Notes: generated by a model from the sequence alone, not told the origin. A stretch of DNA of 64,000 bases from Haloechinothrix alba (GCF_900188115.1 NZ_FZNW01000007.1:62001-126000); one strand, 5' to 3'. Shown: positions 8,508 to 16,964, numbered from the stretch's first letter. A program made the numbers and translations.

Positions 8508-9121
8508 TGCCGAAAGGGCAGCCGGATGTGATCCCGGACGACGGGCTGACGACCCGCCAGCGCAGGAACCGGCCGATCCTGGCCGTGCACACCGGGGAGA
8601 TGAAGGGCAAGTCGACCTCGGCGTTCGGCATGGCGCTGCGCGCGTGGAACCAGGGCTGGTCGATCGCGGTGTTCCAGTTCGTCAAGTCCGCCAAGTGGCG
8701 CGTCGGGGAGGAGTCGGCGTTGCGCGCGCTCGGCACCGTGCACGAGCAGACCGGCGAGGGCGGACCCGTCGAGTGGCACAAGATGGGCGAGGGCTGGAGC
8801 TGGACCCGCAAGAAGGGCAGCGAGGAGGACCACGCCGCCAACGCCCGCGAGGGGTGGGCGGAGATCAAGCGCCGGGTCGAGGCGCAGCAGCACGACTTCT
8901 ACGTCCTCGACGAGTTCAGCTACCCGCTGCACTGGGGCTGGGTCGACACCGACGAGGTGGTCGAGACGCTGCGCAACAGGGGAGGCCGCCAGCACGTGGT
9001 GATCACCGGGCGCAAGGCACCGCCCGCGCTGATGGACGCGGCCGACCTCGTCGTCGAGATGACCAAGCACAAGCACCCGATGGATGTCGGCCAGAAGGGG
9101 CAGCGGGGGATCGAATGGTGA
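8507..9121 (+). CDS. cobO: Corrinoid adenosyltransferase CobO/BtuR
   Basis: This enzyme transfers the adenosyl group of ATP to Co(I) corrinoids. The 204-residue product has the CobA/CobO family length and the P-loop GEMKGKST at residues 30-37, with HDFYVLDEFSYPL and VVITGRKAPPALMDAADLV further on, both typical. Its ATG overlaps the chelatase stop (TAATG at 8505-8509), and the next gene begins inside its own last codons, so it is translationally coupled in a four-gene riboswitch-controlled operon. No unusual residues are seen. Confidence 0.95.
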   Translation: MPKGQPDVIPDDGLTTRQRRNRPILAVHTGEMKGKSTSAFGMALRAWNQGWSIAVFQFVKSAKWRVGEESALRALGTVHEQTGEGGPVEWHKMGEGWSWTRKKGSEEDHAANAREGWAEIKRRVEAQQHDFYVLDEFSYPLHWGWVDTDEVVETLRNRGGRQHVVITGRKAPPALMDAADLVVEMTKHKHPMDVGQKGQRGIEW

Positions 9122-10521
9122 CCCTGCCGCGACTGGTCGTCGCCGCACCCGCGTCCGGGCACGGGAAGACCACCGTGGCCACGGGGCTGATGGCCGCGCT
9201 GCGGGAGCGGGGGCTGTCCGTGTCCGGCCACAAGGTGGGCCCCGATTACATCGACCCCAGCTACCACGCGCTGGCCACCGGCAGGCCCGGCCGCAACCTG
9301 GACCCCTACCTGCAGGGGGAGGAGCGGGTGGTGCCGCTGCTGCGGCACGGCGCCGGTGTGGCGCCCGAAGCGGACGTGGCGGTCGTCGAAGGTGTGATGG
9401 GCCTGTTCGACGGCGCGCTCGGCTCGCACGGGTATGCCTCGACGGCGCACGTGGCGCGGCTGGTGGAGGCGCCGGTCGTGCTCGTCGTCGACGCCAGCGC
9501 CACCGGGCGCAGCGTCGCGGCGATGGTGCACGGCTTCGCGACGTACGATTCCCGCGTGCACCTGGCCGGGGTGATCCTCAACAAGCTGGGCTCCGAGCGG
9601 CACGAGACCGAGTTGTGCGCGGCGCTGGAACCGCTCGGCGTTCCGGTGCTCGGTGCCCTGCACCGCGCGGACGGCATTCACGCGCCCAGCCGCCACCTGG
9701 GGTTGGTCCCCGTCGCCGAGCGCGAGCGCGAGGCGGCCGGGATGCTGCGGAGGCTGCGCGAGTGGGTCACGGCGGGGGTGGATCTCGACGAGGTGATGCG
9801 GGTGGCCCGGCAGGCGCCCGAGCTGTCCGGGCCCGCGTGGGATCCCGCCGAGGAGCTTGCGCAGGTGCCGGTTGCCGGAACCTCCGTGGGCGGGAGCGGG
9901 CGCACGGTCGTGGCGGCTGCCGCCGGTCAGGCGTTCACGTTCCGCTACGCGGAGAACATCGAGCTGCTGCGCGCGGCAGGCGTCGACGTCGTCGACATCG
10001 ATCCGCTGTCCGACCAGTCGCTGCCCGAGGGCTGCGCAGGGCTGTACTTCGGTGGCGGGTTCCCCGAGGTGCACATCGAGGGGCTGGCGGCCAACGCGGC
10101 GCTGCGCGCCGAGGTCGCATCTGCCGTGGCGCGCGGGGTCCCGATCGTCGCCGAGTGCGCCGGGCTGACCTACCTGTGTACCGAGCTCGACGGCGCGCCG
10201 ATGACGGGGGTGCTGGACGCGACCGCGACCATGACGAGCCGCCGCACACTCGGCTACCGTACGGCCACTGTAGACAGCGAGAGTTTCCTCGCGCCTGCGG
10301 GGGCGCCGGTGACGGGACACGAGTTCCACCGCACCCAGGTCACGCCAAGGCACGGACAGAGCGCGGCTTGGCGCTGGCAGGACAGCCGGGAAGGGTTCGT
10401 CACGCCGTCGGTGCACGCCTCGTACCTGCACGTGCACTGGGCGGGGTATCCGGTGCTGGCCTCCCGATTCGCCGCCGCCGCCCACGCCCGTGCGCCCGGG
10501 TTGGTGAGCGAGCGTGGCTGA
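9115..10521 (+). CDS. cobB: Cobyrinate a,c-diamide synthase
   Basis: CobB amidates the a and c side chains of (hydrogeno)cobyrinate using glutamine and ATP. The 468-residue protein opens with a P-loop, APASGHGKTTVATGL (residues 11-25). A type 1 glutamine amidotransferase domain follows, with the probable nucleophile cysteine in VAECAGLTYL near residue 347 and a C-terminal HASYLHVHW segment that would supply the catalytic histidine. ATG 9115 overlaps the cobO stop; GTG 9118 is an equally possible start three bases later. It lies third in the riboswitch-led operon. Confidence 0.95.
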   Translation: MVTLPRLVVAAPASGHGKTTVATGLMAALRERGLSVSGHKVGPDYIDPSYHALATGRPGRNLDPYLQGEERVVPLLRHGAGVAPEADVAVVEGVMGLFDGALGSHGYASTAHVARLVEAPVVLVVDASATGRSVAAMVHGFATYDSRVHLAGVILNKLGSERHETELCAALEPLGVPVLGALHRADGIHAPSRHLGLVPVAEREREAAGMLRRLREWVTAGVDLDEVMRVARQAPELSGPAWDPAEELAQVPVAGTSVGGSGRTVVAAAAGQAFTFRYAENIELLRAAGVDVVDIDPLSDQSLPEGCAGLYFGGGFPEVHIEGLAANAALRAEVASAVARGVPIVAECAGLTYLCTELDGAPMTGVLDATATMTSRRTLGYRTATVDSESFLAPAGAPVTGHEFHRTQVTPRHGQSAAWRWQDSREGFVTPSVHASYLHVHWAGYPVLASRFAAAAHARAPGLVSERG

Positions 10522-11596
10522 GCCTGCCGAGTCGGAAGGCATGGACCTGCGCCACCACGGCGACCGGGATGTCTCCGACGGCCTGGTGGACCTGGCGGTG
10601 AACGTGCGGCTGCCCGAACCGCCCGGATGGCTGCGCGAGGAGATCGTGGCCAGCCTCGACCGGCTGGCCGCCTACCCGGACGCGACGGAGGCGACCAAGG
10701 CCGTGGCAGCCCTGCACGGCCGCACCCCCGACGAGGTGCTGGTCACCTCGGGGGCCGCGGAGGCGTTCTCGCTGCTGGCGCGTGCCCTGCGGCCGGCTTC
10801 GGCGGCGATCGTGCACCCGCAGTTCACTGAGCCGGACGTGGCGCTGCGCACAGCGGGGCACCCGGTGCAGCACGTGGTGCTGGACGCGGACGAGGGCTTC
10901 CCGCTGCGCCCGGAGGAGGTGCCTGCCGAGGCCGACCTCGTGATGATCGGCAACCCCACCAACCCGACGTCGGTGTTGCATCCCGCCGAGTCGGTCCGGC
11001 AGCTGTGCCGGCCGGGCAGGATCGTGGTGGTCGACGAGGCCTTCGCCGATGCCGTCCCCGGCGAGCCCGAGAGCCTCGCCGCCGATCGTGCCCCCGGGCT
11101 GGTGGTGATCCGTAGCCTCACCAAGACGTGGGGGATCGCGGGGCTGCGCGCCGGGTACGTGCTCGGTGAGCCCGAGGTCATCGAGGGGCTGCGCGCGGTG
11201 CAGCCGCCCTGGTCGGTGTCGACACCGGCGGCGGCAGCCGTCGTGGCCTGCAGTGGGGCGCGGGCGACGACGCAGGCCCGCGAGCTGGCCGTGGCGGCCG
11301 AACGGGACCGGCAGGTACTGGTGGACGGGCTGCGCGCGCTGGAGCCGCGAGGTGTGCACCTGGTGGGGGAACCGAGGGCGCCGTTCGTGCTGCTGTGCGC
11401 GCCCGACGGCGAGCGGGTGCGGCTGCGGCTGCGTGAGCTGGGGTACGCGGTGCGACGTGGGGATACGTTCCCGGGGCTGTCGGCGGACTGGATGCGGGTC
11501 GCGGTGCGAGACGAGCACACCACCCGCGGGTTCCTCGACGCGCTGGTGCAGGCGCTGGAGGGAACCGCGCGTCAGCACGCTCCGTCCCAGGTGTGA
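10514..11596 (+). CDS. cobC: PLP-dependent aminotransferase-like CobC (Rv2231c type)
   Basis: This 360-residue fold type I PLP protein resembles L-threonine-O-3-phosphate decarboxylase and histidinol-phosphate aminotransferase. In this setting it probably makes the aminopropanol linker of cobalamin. The likely Schiff-base lysine is in IRSLTKTWGIAGLRAGY near residue 203, with the family's GNPTNPTS motif near residue 140. GTG 10514 overlaps the cobB stop by 8 bases and gives a start just ahead of the homologous LRHHGDRD segment. It is the last gene of the operon. The exact activity, decarboxylase or aminotransferase, cannot be told from sequence. Confidence 0.88.
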   Translation: MAEPAESEGMDLRHHGDRDVSDGLVDLAVNVRLPEPPGWLREEIVASLDRLAAYPDATEATKAVAALHGRTPDEVLVTSGAAEAFSLLARALRPASAAIVHPQFTEPDVALRTAGHPVQHVVLDADEGFPLRPEEVPAEADLVMIGNPTNPTSVLHPAESVRQLCRPGRIVVVDEAFADAVPGEPESLAADRAPGLVVIRSLTKTWGIAGLRAGYVLGEPEVIEGLRAVQPPWSVSTPAAAAVVACSGARATTQARELAVAAERDRQVLVDGLRALEPRGVHLVGEPRAPFVLLCAPDGERVRLRLRELGYAVRRGDTFPGLSADWMRVAVRDEHTTRGFLDALVQALEGTARQHAPSQV

Positions 11597-11686
11597 TTGC
11601 CGGGATAGTACGCTCCGGATACGGTACGTGTGCGTGGCGGCACTGGGGATGAGCGCCTGAGGCCGCCGGTCGAGGGAGGGACACGG

Positions 11687-12112
11687 ATGGCCGACGAGGA
11701 AGACAGCGGGGCACCGCCACTGCCGTTGCCCCACGTGGATGACGCCCCCATGCCGATAGGCCCGCAGCAGGTGCGCGCGCAGTCCGATGCGAAAGCGCAG
11801 GCAGCCGGGCTGGAGGACATCGCCTTCGACAGCGAGGGCGTCGACAAGGTGATCAAGCGGCTGAAGGACATCCGGCAGGAGCTGGCGGATGCGCAAGAGT
11901 TGGCGGAGCCGCTCCGCAACATCCAAAAGAAGAGTGACCCGGTAAGCAGCAGCTACGCTGACACGGCGAATGACGGAGGCGCCGCGTACCTCGCTTTCCT
12001 GACGAAGGAGATCGCTGAGCTTACGGACTTGATCGAGCAAGCGGAGGAGATGAAGGCTGAGCGGGAACGACACGAGGACGATGTCGCAGCCGGCCTGGAG
12101 GGACAAGCCTGA
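11687..12112 (+). CDS. Small coiled-coil protein of a DUF3558/WXG cassette
   Basis: No family is recognised with confidence. The 141-residue product has a Pro-rich N-terminus (SGAPPLPLPHVDDAPMP), no signal peptide, and a helical heptad-like remainder (VIKRLKDIRQELADAQELAEPL and EIAELTDLIEQAEEM segments, residues 50-130). This resembles small secreted or secretion-associated proteins found beside type VII cassettes. ATG 11687 is supported by GAGGGAGGG six bases upstream. Its stop is followed directly by the ATG of the first DUF3558 gene (TGAATG), so it begins a polycistron that runs to the EspG-like gene. A role as an ESX-linked helical partner is inference. Confidence 0.7.
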   Translation: MADEEDSGAPPLPLPHVDDAPMPIGPQQVRAQSDAKAQAAGLEDIAFDSEGVDKVIKRLKDIRQELADAQELAEPLRNIQKKSDPVSSSYADTANDGGAAYLAFLTKEIAELTDLIEQAEEMKAERERHEDDVAAGLEGQA

Positions 12113-12736
12113 ATGAGGACACGTGCTACGGGGTTGATTTCGTTGGTAGCTGTGGCGATTCTGGTGCTGGCGGGATGCTCGGACGGTGCTGAGGGGACAG
12201 CCGGACCCACGGACTCGGAAAACGAGTCTCAGGAGGCACCAATGTTGCCGCATAGTGGTGCGCCTGCGGTGGAGGATCCAATCGCGGACACCAAGGCGTT
12301 CGAGAAGGACACCTGCGCTGTGTTGCCCGAGGAGGAGCTGCATCGACTGGCAGTTGACGTGGCTGGGACCGAAACTGAACGAGATCATGAGGCCGGGCCA
12401 GCTTGTCGGTGGCGGACCGAAACCCGTGACGAGTCGTTCACGACTGCCTTGTTGACCGCTGATGGTGAGGGATTGAGCAGTTCATACGAGAATGCTGATG
12501 ACGATGGGCTGTTGAACGAACTTGAACCGATTGCGGGTCACCCTGCGATCGCGGTTGATCTGATCGACCGTCGTGACCAGGGCTATTGCAACGTCGCTGT
12601 AGGTCTCCGAGATGATTTGAGTTTCTATGTGGGATTGAGCTCGTTCGTTCCGGACAGCCCGTTCTATGACGACCCGTGTGGTGCGGCATATGAGATCGCG
12701 GAGATGGCTGTGGAGACCATCAAGGGGGGTCAGTGA
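12113..12736 (+). CDS. DUF3558 lipoprotein, paralogue 1 of 4
   Basis: This 207-residue secreted protein has a signal peptide ending in the lipobox LAGC (cysteine at residue 23), so it is probably anchored on the outer membrane face. The DUF3558 body carries segments shared by all four tandem copies: LPHSGAPAVEDPI near residue 45, DTCAVLPEEEL near residue 66, GYCNVAVGLRDDLSFY near residue 160, and an AAYEIAEMAVETIKGGQ tail. Conserved cysteines in DTCAV, ACRWR, GYCNV and DPCGA could form two disulfides. Function of DUF3558 is unknown. Neighbours link it to a WXG/EspG cassette. It is the most diverged of the four at its N-terminus. Confidence 0.85.
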   Translation: MRTRATGLISLVAVAILVLAGCSDGAEGTAGPTDSENESQEAPMLPHSGAPAVEDPIADTKAFEKDTCAVLPEEELHRLAVDVAGTETERDHEAGPACRWRTETRDESFTTALLTADGEGLSSSYENADDDGLLNELEPIAGHPAIAVDLIDRRDQGYCNVAVGLRDDLSFYVGLSSFVPDSPFYDDPCGAAYEIAEMAVETIKGGQ

Positions 12737-12752
12737 TGTCGGGTGGGGTCAC

Positions 12753-13370
12753 GTGGTCTGGTCTGGGGTGAGTGTGATGGTGGCTGCTGCGATGCTGTTG
12801 GCGGGGCGGTCTCAGGAGACTGGTGGCGACGCCGAGGCGGAGGCCCCGGATAGTGGTAAGCAGCAGAGTGCGGATTTGCCGCATAGTGGCGCTCCTGCGG
12901 TGCAGGATCCGATCGAGGACACGTCGGCATTCGAGAACGACGTCTGCAGTGTGCTGACTGAGGCGCAGGTGGACCGGCTGGATGTTGAAATCCAACAATC
13001 TGAAGAGGATGGGCAAGATTTTGGCCCGGCGTGCCGGTGGCGAACCGAGACACGCGATGAGTCGTTCACGACCGCGTTGTTGACCGTTGATGGCGAGGGA
13101 CTGAGCACGTCGTATGCGGATGAGCAGGCGGATCGCGTGGAGCTGTTCGAGGAGCTGGATCTGATTGCGGGACACCCCGTGGTCGCTGTGGACTTGAACG
13201 ATGACCGTGAAGACGGCTACTGCAACGTTGAGGTTGGGTTGCGAGATGACTTGAGTTTCTATCTGGCATTGAGTGCAGATGTCGATTCCAGCCCGTATCA
13301 CGATGACTCGTGTGGTGCGGCGTATGAGATCGCGGGGATGGCTGTGGAGACCATCGAGGGGGGTCAGTGA
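12753..13370 (+). CDS. DUF3558 paralogue 2 of 4, lipobox cysteine lost
   Basis: This 205-residue protein has the same DUF3558 body as its neighbours (LPHSGAPAVQDPI, DVCSVLTEAQ, GYCNVEVGLRDDLSFY). The expected lipobox reads LLAGRSQ instead of LLAGCS: the codon is CGG where paralogue 4 has TGT in an otherwise almost identical stretch. It therefore cannot be lipidated in the normal way and may be released or held by its hydrophobic signal. GTG 12753 is chosen because the same position in paralogue 3 is ATG and GGTGGGG lies just upstream. The 118 bases 12689-12806 match 13963-14080 with one difference, showing recent duplication or gene conversion. Confidence 0.82.
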   Translation: MVWSGVSVMVAAAMLLAGRSQETGGDAEAEAPDSGKQQSADLPHSGAPAVQDPIEDTSAFENDVCSVLTEAQVDRLDVEIQQSEEDGQDFGPACRWRTETRDESFTTALLTVDGEGLSTSYADEQADRVELFEELDLIAGHPVVAVDLNDDREDGYCNVEVGLRDDLSFYLALSADVDSSPYHDDSCGAAYEIAGMAVETIEGGQ

Positions 13371-13386
13371 TGTGGGGCGGGGCCGC

Positions 13387-14010
13387 ATGGTCTGGTCTGG
13401 GGTGAGTGTGGTGGCTGCAGCGGTGTTTCTGTTGGCAGGGTGTTCTCACGAGGCTGGTGGGGAGGCTGAGCCGGAGGCCCCGGATAGCGGTCAGCAGCAA
13501 GAGGACGTGAACTTGCCGCACAGTGGGGCTCCTGCGGTGGAAGATCCGATCGAGGACACCTCGGCGTTCGAGACCGACATCTGCAGCGTGTTAACGGATG
13601 AGCAGTTGGATCGGTTGTCCGCTGACGTGGCCCAGGCGGAGCCGGATCCGGAGAACGACATCGGGCCGACCTGCAATTGGCGAACTGATACGCGCGACGA
13701 ATCGTTTGGCGGCTCACTGCTGACCACTGATGGCGAGGGTTTGAGCAGCTCGTATGAGAATGCAGAAGCAGGGGGGTCTGAGTTATTCATGGAGCTGGAT
13801 CCGATTGATGGCCATCCAGCAATCGCGGTAGACCTGAATGATGGTCGCGAGGATGGATACTGCAATGTTTCGGTTGGGCTGCGGGATGACCTAAGCTTCT
13901 ATCTTGGTCTTGACGCCATTCGCGACTCGAGTCCGTATCACGATGACCCTTGTGATGCAGCCTATGAGATCGCGGAGATGGCTGTGGAGACCATCAAGGG
14001 GGGTCAGTGA
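13387..14010 (+). CDS. DUF3558 lipoprotein, paralogue 3 of 4
   Basis: This 207-residue protein has a short signal (MVWSGVSVVAAAVFLLAGC) with an intact lipobox, then the DUF3558 body with LPHSGAPAVEDPIEDTSAFE, DICSVLTDEQ, TCNWRTDTRDESF and GYCNVSVGLRDDLSFY. ATG 13387 aligns with the GTG starts of paralogues 2 and 4 and fixes the start of all three. Cysteine positions match the other copies. It lies 16 bp after paralogue 2 and 16 bp before paralogue 4, so the array is one transcript. Function is unknown; an envelope role linked to the downstream WXG protein is inference. Confidence 0.85.
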   Translation: MVWSGVSVVAAAVFLLAGCSHEAGGEAEPEAPDSGQQQEDVNLPHSGAPAVEDPIEDTSAFETDICSVLTDEQLDRLSADVAQAEPDPENDIGPTCNWRTDTRDESFGGSLLTTDGEGLSSSYENAEAGGSELFMELDPIDGHPAIAVDLNDGREDGYCNVSVGLRDDLSFYLGLDAIRDSSPYHDDPCDAAYEIAEMAVETIKGGQ

Positions 14011-14026
14011 TGTCGGGTGGGGTCAC

Positions 14027-14647
14027 GTGGTCTGGTGTGGGGTGAGTGTGATGGTGGCTGCTGCGATGCTGTTGGCGGGGTGTTCTGAGGATACTGGTGG
14101 CGACGCCGAGGCGGAAGGCCCCGATTGCGGTCACCAGCAGAGCGCGGATTTGCCGCATAGCGGGGCTCCAGCGGTGGGGGATCCGATTAAGGACACCTCA
14201 GAGTTCGAGGACGATATTTGCAGTGTGTTACCCGAGGACCATTGGGATCGTTTGCCAGCTGACATCAGTGGGGGAGAATCAGAGGTTGATCACGACATCG
14301 GGCCGACGTGCCGATGGGAAACCGAGACTGGAAACGAGCAGTTCACCACTGCATTACTGACAACTGACGGTGAAGGACTGAGCAGCTCCTATGCCAATGC
14401 GCAGGACGACGGCGCGGAGTTGTTCATGGAGCTGGATCCGATTAGTGGACATCCTGCTATCGCGGTCGATCTGAATGATGATCGAGAGGATGGGTACTGC
14501 AACGTTGCAGTCGAACTTCGGGACGTTCTCAGCTTCTATGTTGGGTTGAGCACTTTTGTTCCGGAGAGCTCGTTCTACAACGACCCGTGCGGTGCGGCAC
14601 ATGAGATCGCAGCGATGGCTGTGGAGACGATGAAGGGGGCTAGGTGA
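14027..14647 (+). CDS. DUF3558 lipoprotein, paralogue 4 of 4
   Basis: This 206-residue lipoprotein has an intact lipobox, LLAGCSED, and the DUF3558 segments LPHSGAPAVGDPI, DICSVLPEDHW, TCRWETETGNEQF and GYCNVAVELRDVLSFY. Its first 60 codons are almost identical in DNA to paralogue 2 apart from the lipobox codon and a few changes. Its tail (ETMKGAR) departs from the KGGQ ending of the other copies, as expected for the last member of an expanded array. GTG 14027 matches the aligned start of paralogues 2 and 3. Its stop overlaps the following WXG gene (TGATG), giving translational coupling. Confidence 0.84.
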   Translation: MVWCGVSVMVAAAMLLAGCSEDTGGDAEAEGPDCGHQQSADLPHSGAPAVGDPIKDTSEFEDDICSVLPEDHWDRLPADISGGESEVDHDIGPTCRWETETGNEQFTTALLTTDGEGLSSSYANAQDDGAELFMELDPISGHPAIAVDLNDDREDGYCNVAVELRDVLSFYVGLSTFVPESSFYNDPCGAAHEIAAMAVETMKGAR

Positions 14648-15963
14648 TGGGGCATCCTGCTACGGGGCATGGGCTGTCCGGTGCCGAGATCTACAAGAAG
14701 ATCACGGAGGACGGTCGGTTCACCGATTCGCTGGGCGAGGGTGAGGCGACCGCTCGCGACCTCCATAGCCGTCACATGGACATCTCCGACGAGCTGGCGT
14801 CGCTGCATCGCACCGTCGACGAGGTGTGGCGTGGCGAGTCGGCCGAGGCGTTCAAGGCCAAGCTGGACCAGATCCGGAACCGTTCCGCCGAGACGGCCGC
14901 CGCCGTCAGCCCGTCCAGCTTCAGCATGAGCAGCCAGAACGGCTCGTTCGACCGCGTCTACAACGAGGTGGAGCCCGTCGAGGGCACTATCGAGGAAGCC
15001 ACCGGCGGGGACTGGCGTGACTACGTGAGCTGGACTCAACTGGTCGACTCGAAGGAAGAGCAGCGCGAAGCGTGGCGGGAGAAGGACGCCAAGAACCGCC
15101 AAGCGTACTCTGCCTACGCCACGGAGTCCGGGGAGAACCAGGTCCGGATCTCCCAGGAACGGGACTACCCCGACCCGGACAAGGATTCGAGCGGCTCCTC
15201 GAAATCAAGCGGCGGAACGACCGCGCCCTCGTCGGTTACCCAGCCCGGCACGACGGCGCCGACCGCGTCGGGTGGTGCTGGTACGACAGCTCCGGCTGGG
15301 GCGGCGCCCGCTGGGAGCGGTGGTTCGACGGCGGCGCCGGGGGTCGGGGGGACTGGTGCCGCTGGTGGTGGCACTGCTGGTTCCGGTGGTGCTGCTGGGG
15401 GCGCTGGTGCTGGTGGTCGGCAGGGTGGTGTGCGGTTGCCGGATGGCAGTATTCGGTATCCGGATGGCACGATCCGGCGGCCGGATGGGAGTTTGGTGCG
15501 TCCGGATGGGACGGTGATCCCGCCGAGTGGCACGAGTGCCTCGGGTGTGGGGGCGGGGCGTGCCGCTGGGGATTTCGGGCCGACCGGCTCGGGCGCTGGT
15601 GGCGCTGGGGGGATGGTGGCCGGCGGAATGGCTGGTGCCGGTGGTGCTGCTGCTGGTGGGGGTCCGGGTGGTGCGGGTGCCTATAGCGGGCAGGGCCAGT
15701 TCGGGCCGACCGGTTCGGGGGGTGCGGCCGGTGCTGCCGGGGGTCAGGCTGGTGCCGGGGGTGGTCGTGCGATGGGTGGGGGCATGATGGGTGCCGGTGG
15801 TGGTCGTGGTGGCCAGGGGGGTGGTGATGAGGAGCATGAGCGCAAGTTCGTGCAGGATGAGCAGCTGGACAGTGGGTTGCCGGTGATGCGGGATGAGCAT
15901 GGGGAGAAGGAGTACGACCCGGTGACGGGGATGGTCATCATCGATGGGGTCATCGGCGAGTAG
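14647..15963 (+). CDS. WXG-type Gly-rich ESX-substrate-like protein with PDG repeats
   Basis: This 438-residue protein has an N-terminal helical domain (residues 1-125) with a WxG turn, VDEVWRGESAEAFKAKL near residue 57-73, as in WXG100/PPE-type secreted proteins. A long Ser/Thr/Gly/Ala-rich region follows. In its middle (about residues 260-290) four PDG units occur in a row: LPDGSIR, YPDGTIR, RPDGSLV, RPDGTVI. A short acidic C-terminus ends in DPVTGMVIIDGVIGE. It lies between the DUF3558 array and an EspG-like gene, a layout known in Pseudonocardiaceae. No EccA-E machinery is present here, so export would use an ESX system elsewhere. ATG 14647 is preferred over GTG 14644. Confidence 0.78.
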   Translation: MGHPATGHGLSGAEIYKKITEDGRFTDSLGEGEATARDLHSRHMDISDELASLHRTVDEVWRGESAEAFKAKLDQIRNRSAETAAAVSPSSFSMSSQNGSFDRVYNEVEPVEGTIEEATGGDWRDYVSWTQLVDSKEEQREAWREKDAKNRQAYSAYATESGENQVRISQERDYPDPDKDSSGSSKSSGGTTAPSSVTQPGTTAPTASGGAGTTAPAGAAPAGSGGSTAAPGVGGTGAAGGGTAGSGGAAGGAGAGGRQGGVRLPDGSIRYPDGTIRRPDGSLVRPDGTVIPPSGTSASGVGAGRAAGDFGPTGSGAGGAGGMVAGGMAGAGGAAAGGGPGGAGAYSGQGQFGPTGSGGAAGAAGGQAGAGGGRAMGGGMMGAGGGRGGQGGGDEEHERKFVQDEQLDSGLPVMRDEHGEKEYDPVTGMVIIDGVIGE

Positions 15964-15993
15964 CGCCACGGGTACACGAGAGGGGGAGCGGCG

Positions 15994-16740
15994 GTGATTT
16001 CGCGGCCGGTGACGATCAGCCTGGAGACCTACTCCACGCTGCTGGACAAGGAGAACCTCGGCGAGGCCCACACCACGCTGCTCGGCGGCGCCATGTGGTA
16101 TCCGCCGGATGCCGCCCGCGAGCGCGATGTGCGGGTGCTCGGTGAGCTGCGCGAGCAGGGGCTGGTGGATGGCACGCGGGTGTCCGAGGCCTTCTACGAC
16201 ACGCTGGTCACCATGCAGCGCCCCACCGTCGAGTACTACACCATCGCCTCCATCGACGAGCAGACGGTGACCATCCGCGCAGCCGCGCACGGCAGGGACA
16301 CGGTACTGGTGACCAGCCGGGGGCAGGACATCGAGATCGAACCCATCCCGGTCGAGCAGATGGGGGCGCGTGTTGCTGCGGCACTGCCCGCCACCCCCGC
16401 CGCCCGGGTGCACTCGATGAGCTGCGACCCGGCCGATCTGACCGCGGCGCAGAAGGACCAGGCGTTCGGCTCCGATGCCAGCTCGCGCGACGCCAAACGC
16501 ATGAAGCGGGTCCTCGAGCAGGAACGCACCCACGCCGGGCAGCTCTATGCCGCAGTCCGCGACGGCTACGGGGGCGGGAACGTCACCACGACCCCGGTCC
16601 CGTGCTGGTTCGACACCGTCGAGTCCGGCCGTGTCCTGCTGAGCGAGACCACGGGCGGGTGGGTCACCCTCCTCGGCGCGGACGTGATGACGATCGCCAA
16701 CAAGTTCGGTGAGCTGGAGACCACCCTGCGGCACGGCTGA
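15994..16740 (+). CDS. EspG-family ESX secretion-associated chaperone
   Basis: This 248-residue protein fits the EspG family, cytosolic chaperones that bind the helical tip of PE/PPE-type substrates and guide them to a type VII secretion system. The N-terminal segment VISRPVTISLETYSTLL and the mixed alpha/beta pattern to the end are typical, with no signal peptide. The GTG at 15994 is preceded by AGGGGGAG. It follows the WXG protein by 30 bp and most likely acts on it. The stop is close to the convergent small gene on the other strand. Family assignment rests on overall pattern and context rather than on invariant catalytic residues. Confidence 0.75.
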   Translation: MISRPVTISLETYSTLLDKENLGEAHTTLLGGAMWYPPDAARERDVRVLGELREQGLVDGTRVSEAFYDTLVTMQRPTVEYYTIASIDEQTVTIRAAAHGRDTVLVTSRGQDIEIEPIPVEQMGARVAAALPATPAARVHSMSCDPADLTAAQKDQAFGSDASSRDAKRMKRVLEQERTHAGQLYAAVRDGYGGGNVTTTPVPCWFDTVESGRVLLSETTGGWVTLLGADVMTIANKFGELETTLRHG

Positions 16741-16751
16741 GGCGGCGCCCG

Positions 16752-16964
16752 TCACGGCTCTCCGGAACGCATGGTGTCCAGCACCTCCGAGCACCGCGCG
16801 ACCAGCCGTTCCAAGCCCGCCTCGTCCGCGATCATGTCCAGGCCGCTCGATCGCACACCGCCCAGGCGGAGCTGGGCCTCGTCTCCCACGACCTCGCCGG
16901 TGATCCGGCACGAACCGTCGATCCTGACCCAGGAATCGACCTCGATGCCGTGACTGCTGAACAT
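16752..16964 (-). CDS. Small orphan protein, 70 residues
   Basis: No family is recognised. The 70-residue product (MFSSHGIEVDSWVRIDGS at the start) looks like a small beta-rich domain followed by a helix, with no signal peptide or membrane segment. The ATG at 16964 is supported by AAGGGAG upstream on the minus strand. A longer reading from 17090 would add a Pro/Arg-rich tail and is rejected. It is convergent with the EspG-like gene and divergent from the XRE regulator; its role is unknown. Confidence 0.6.
   Translation of the reverse strand: MFSSHGIEVDSWVRIDGSCRITGEVVGDEAQLRLGGVRSSGLDMIADEAGLERLVARCSEVLDTMRSGEP

Noticed and set aside
10400-12388. 662-codon minus-strand frame over cobC and the cassette start
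   Set aside because: No recognisable domain, and it runs antisense to cobC, which has clear PLP motifs.
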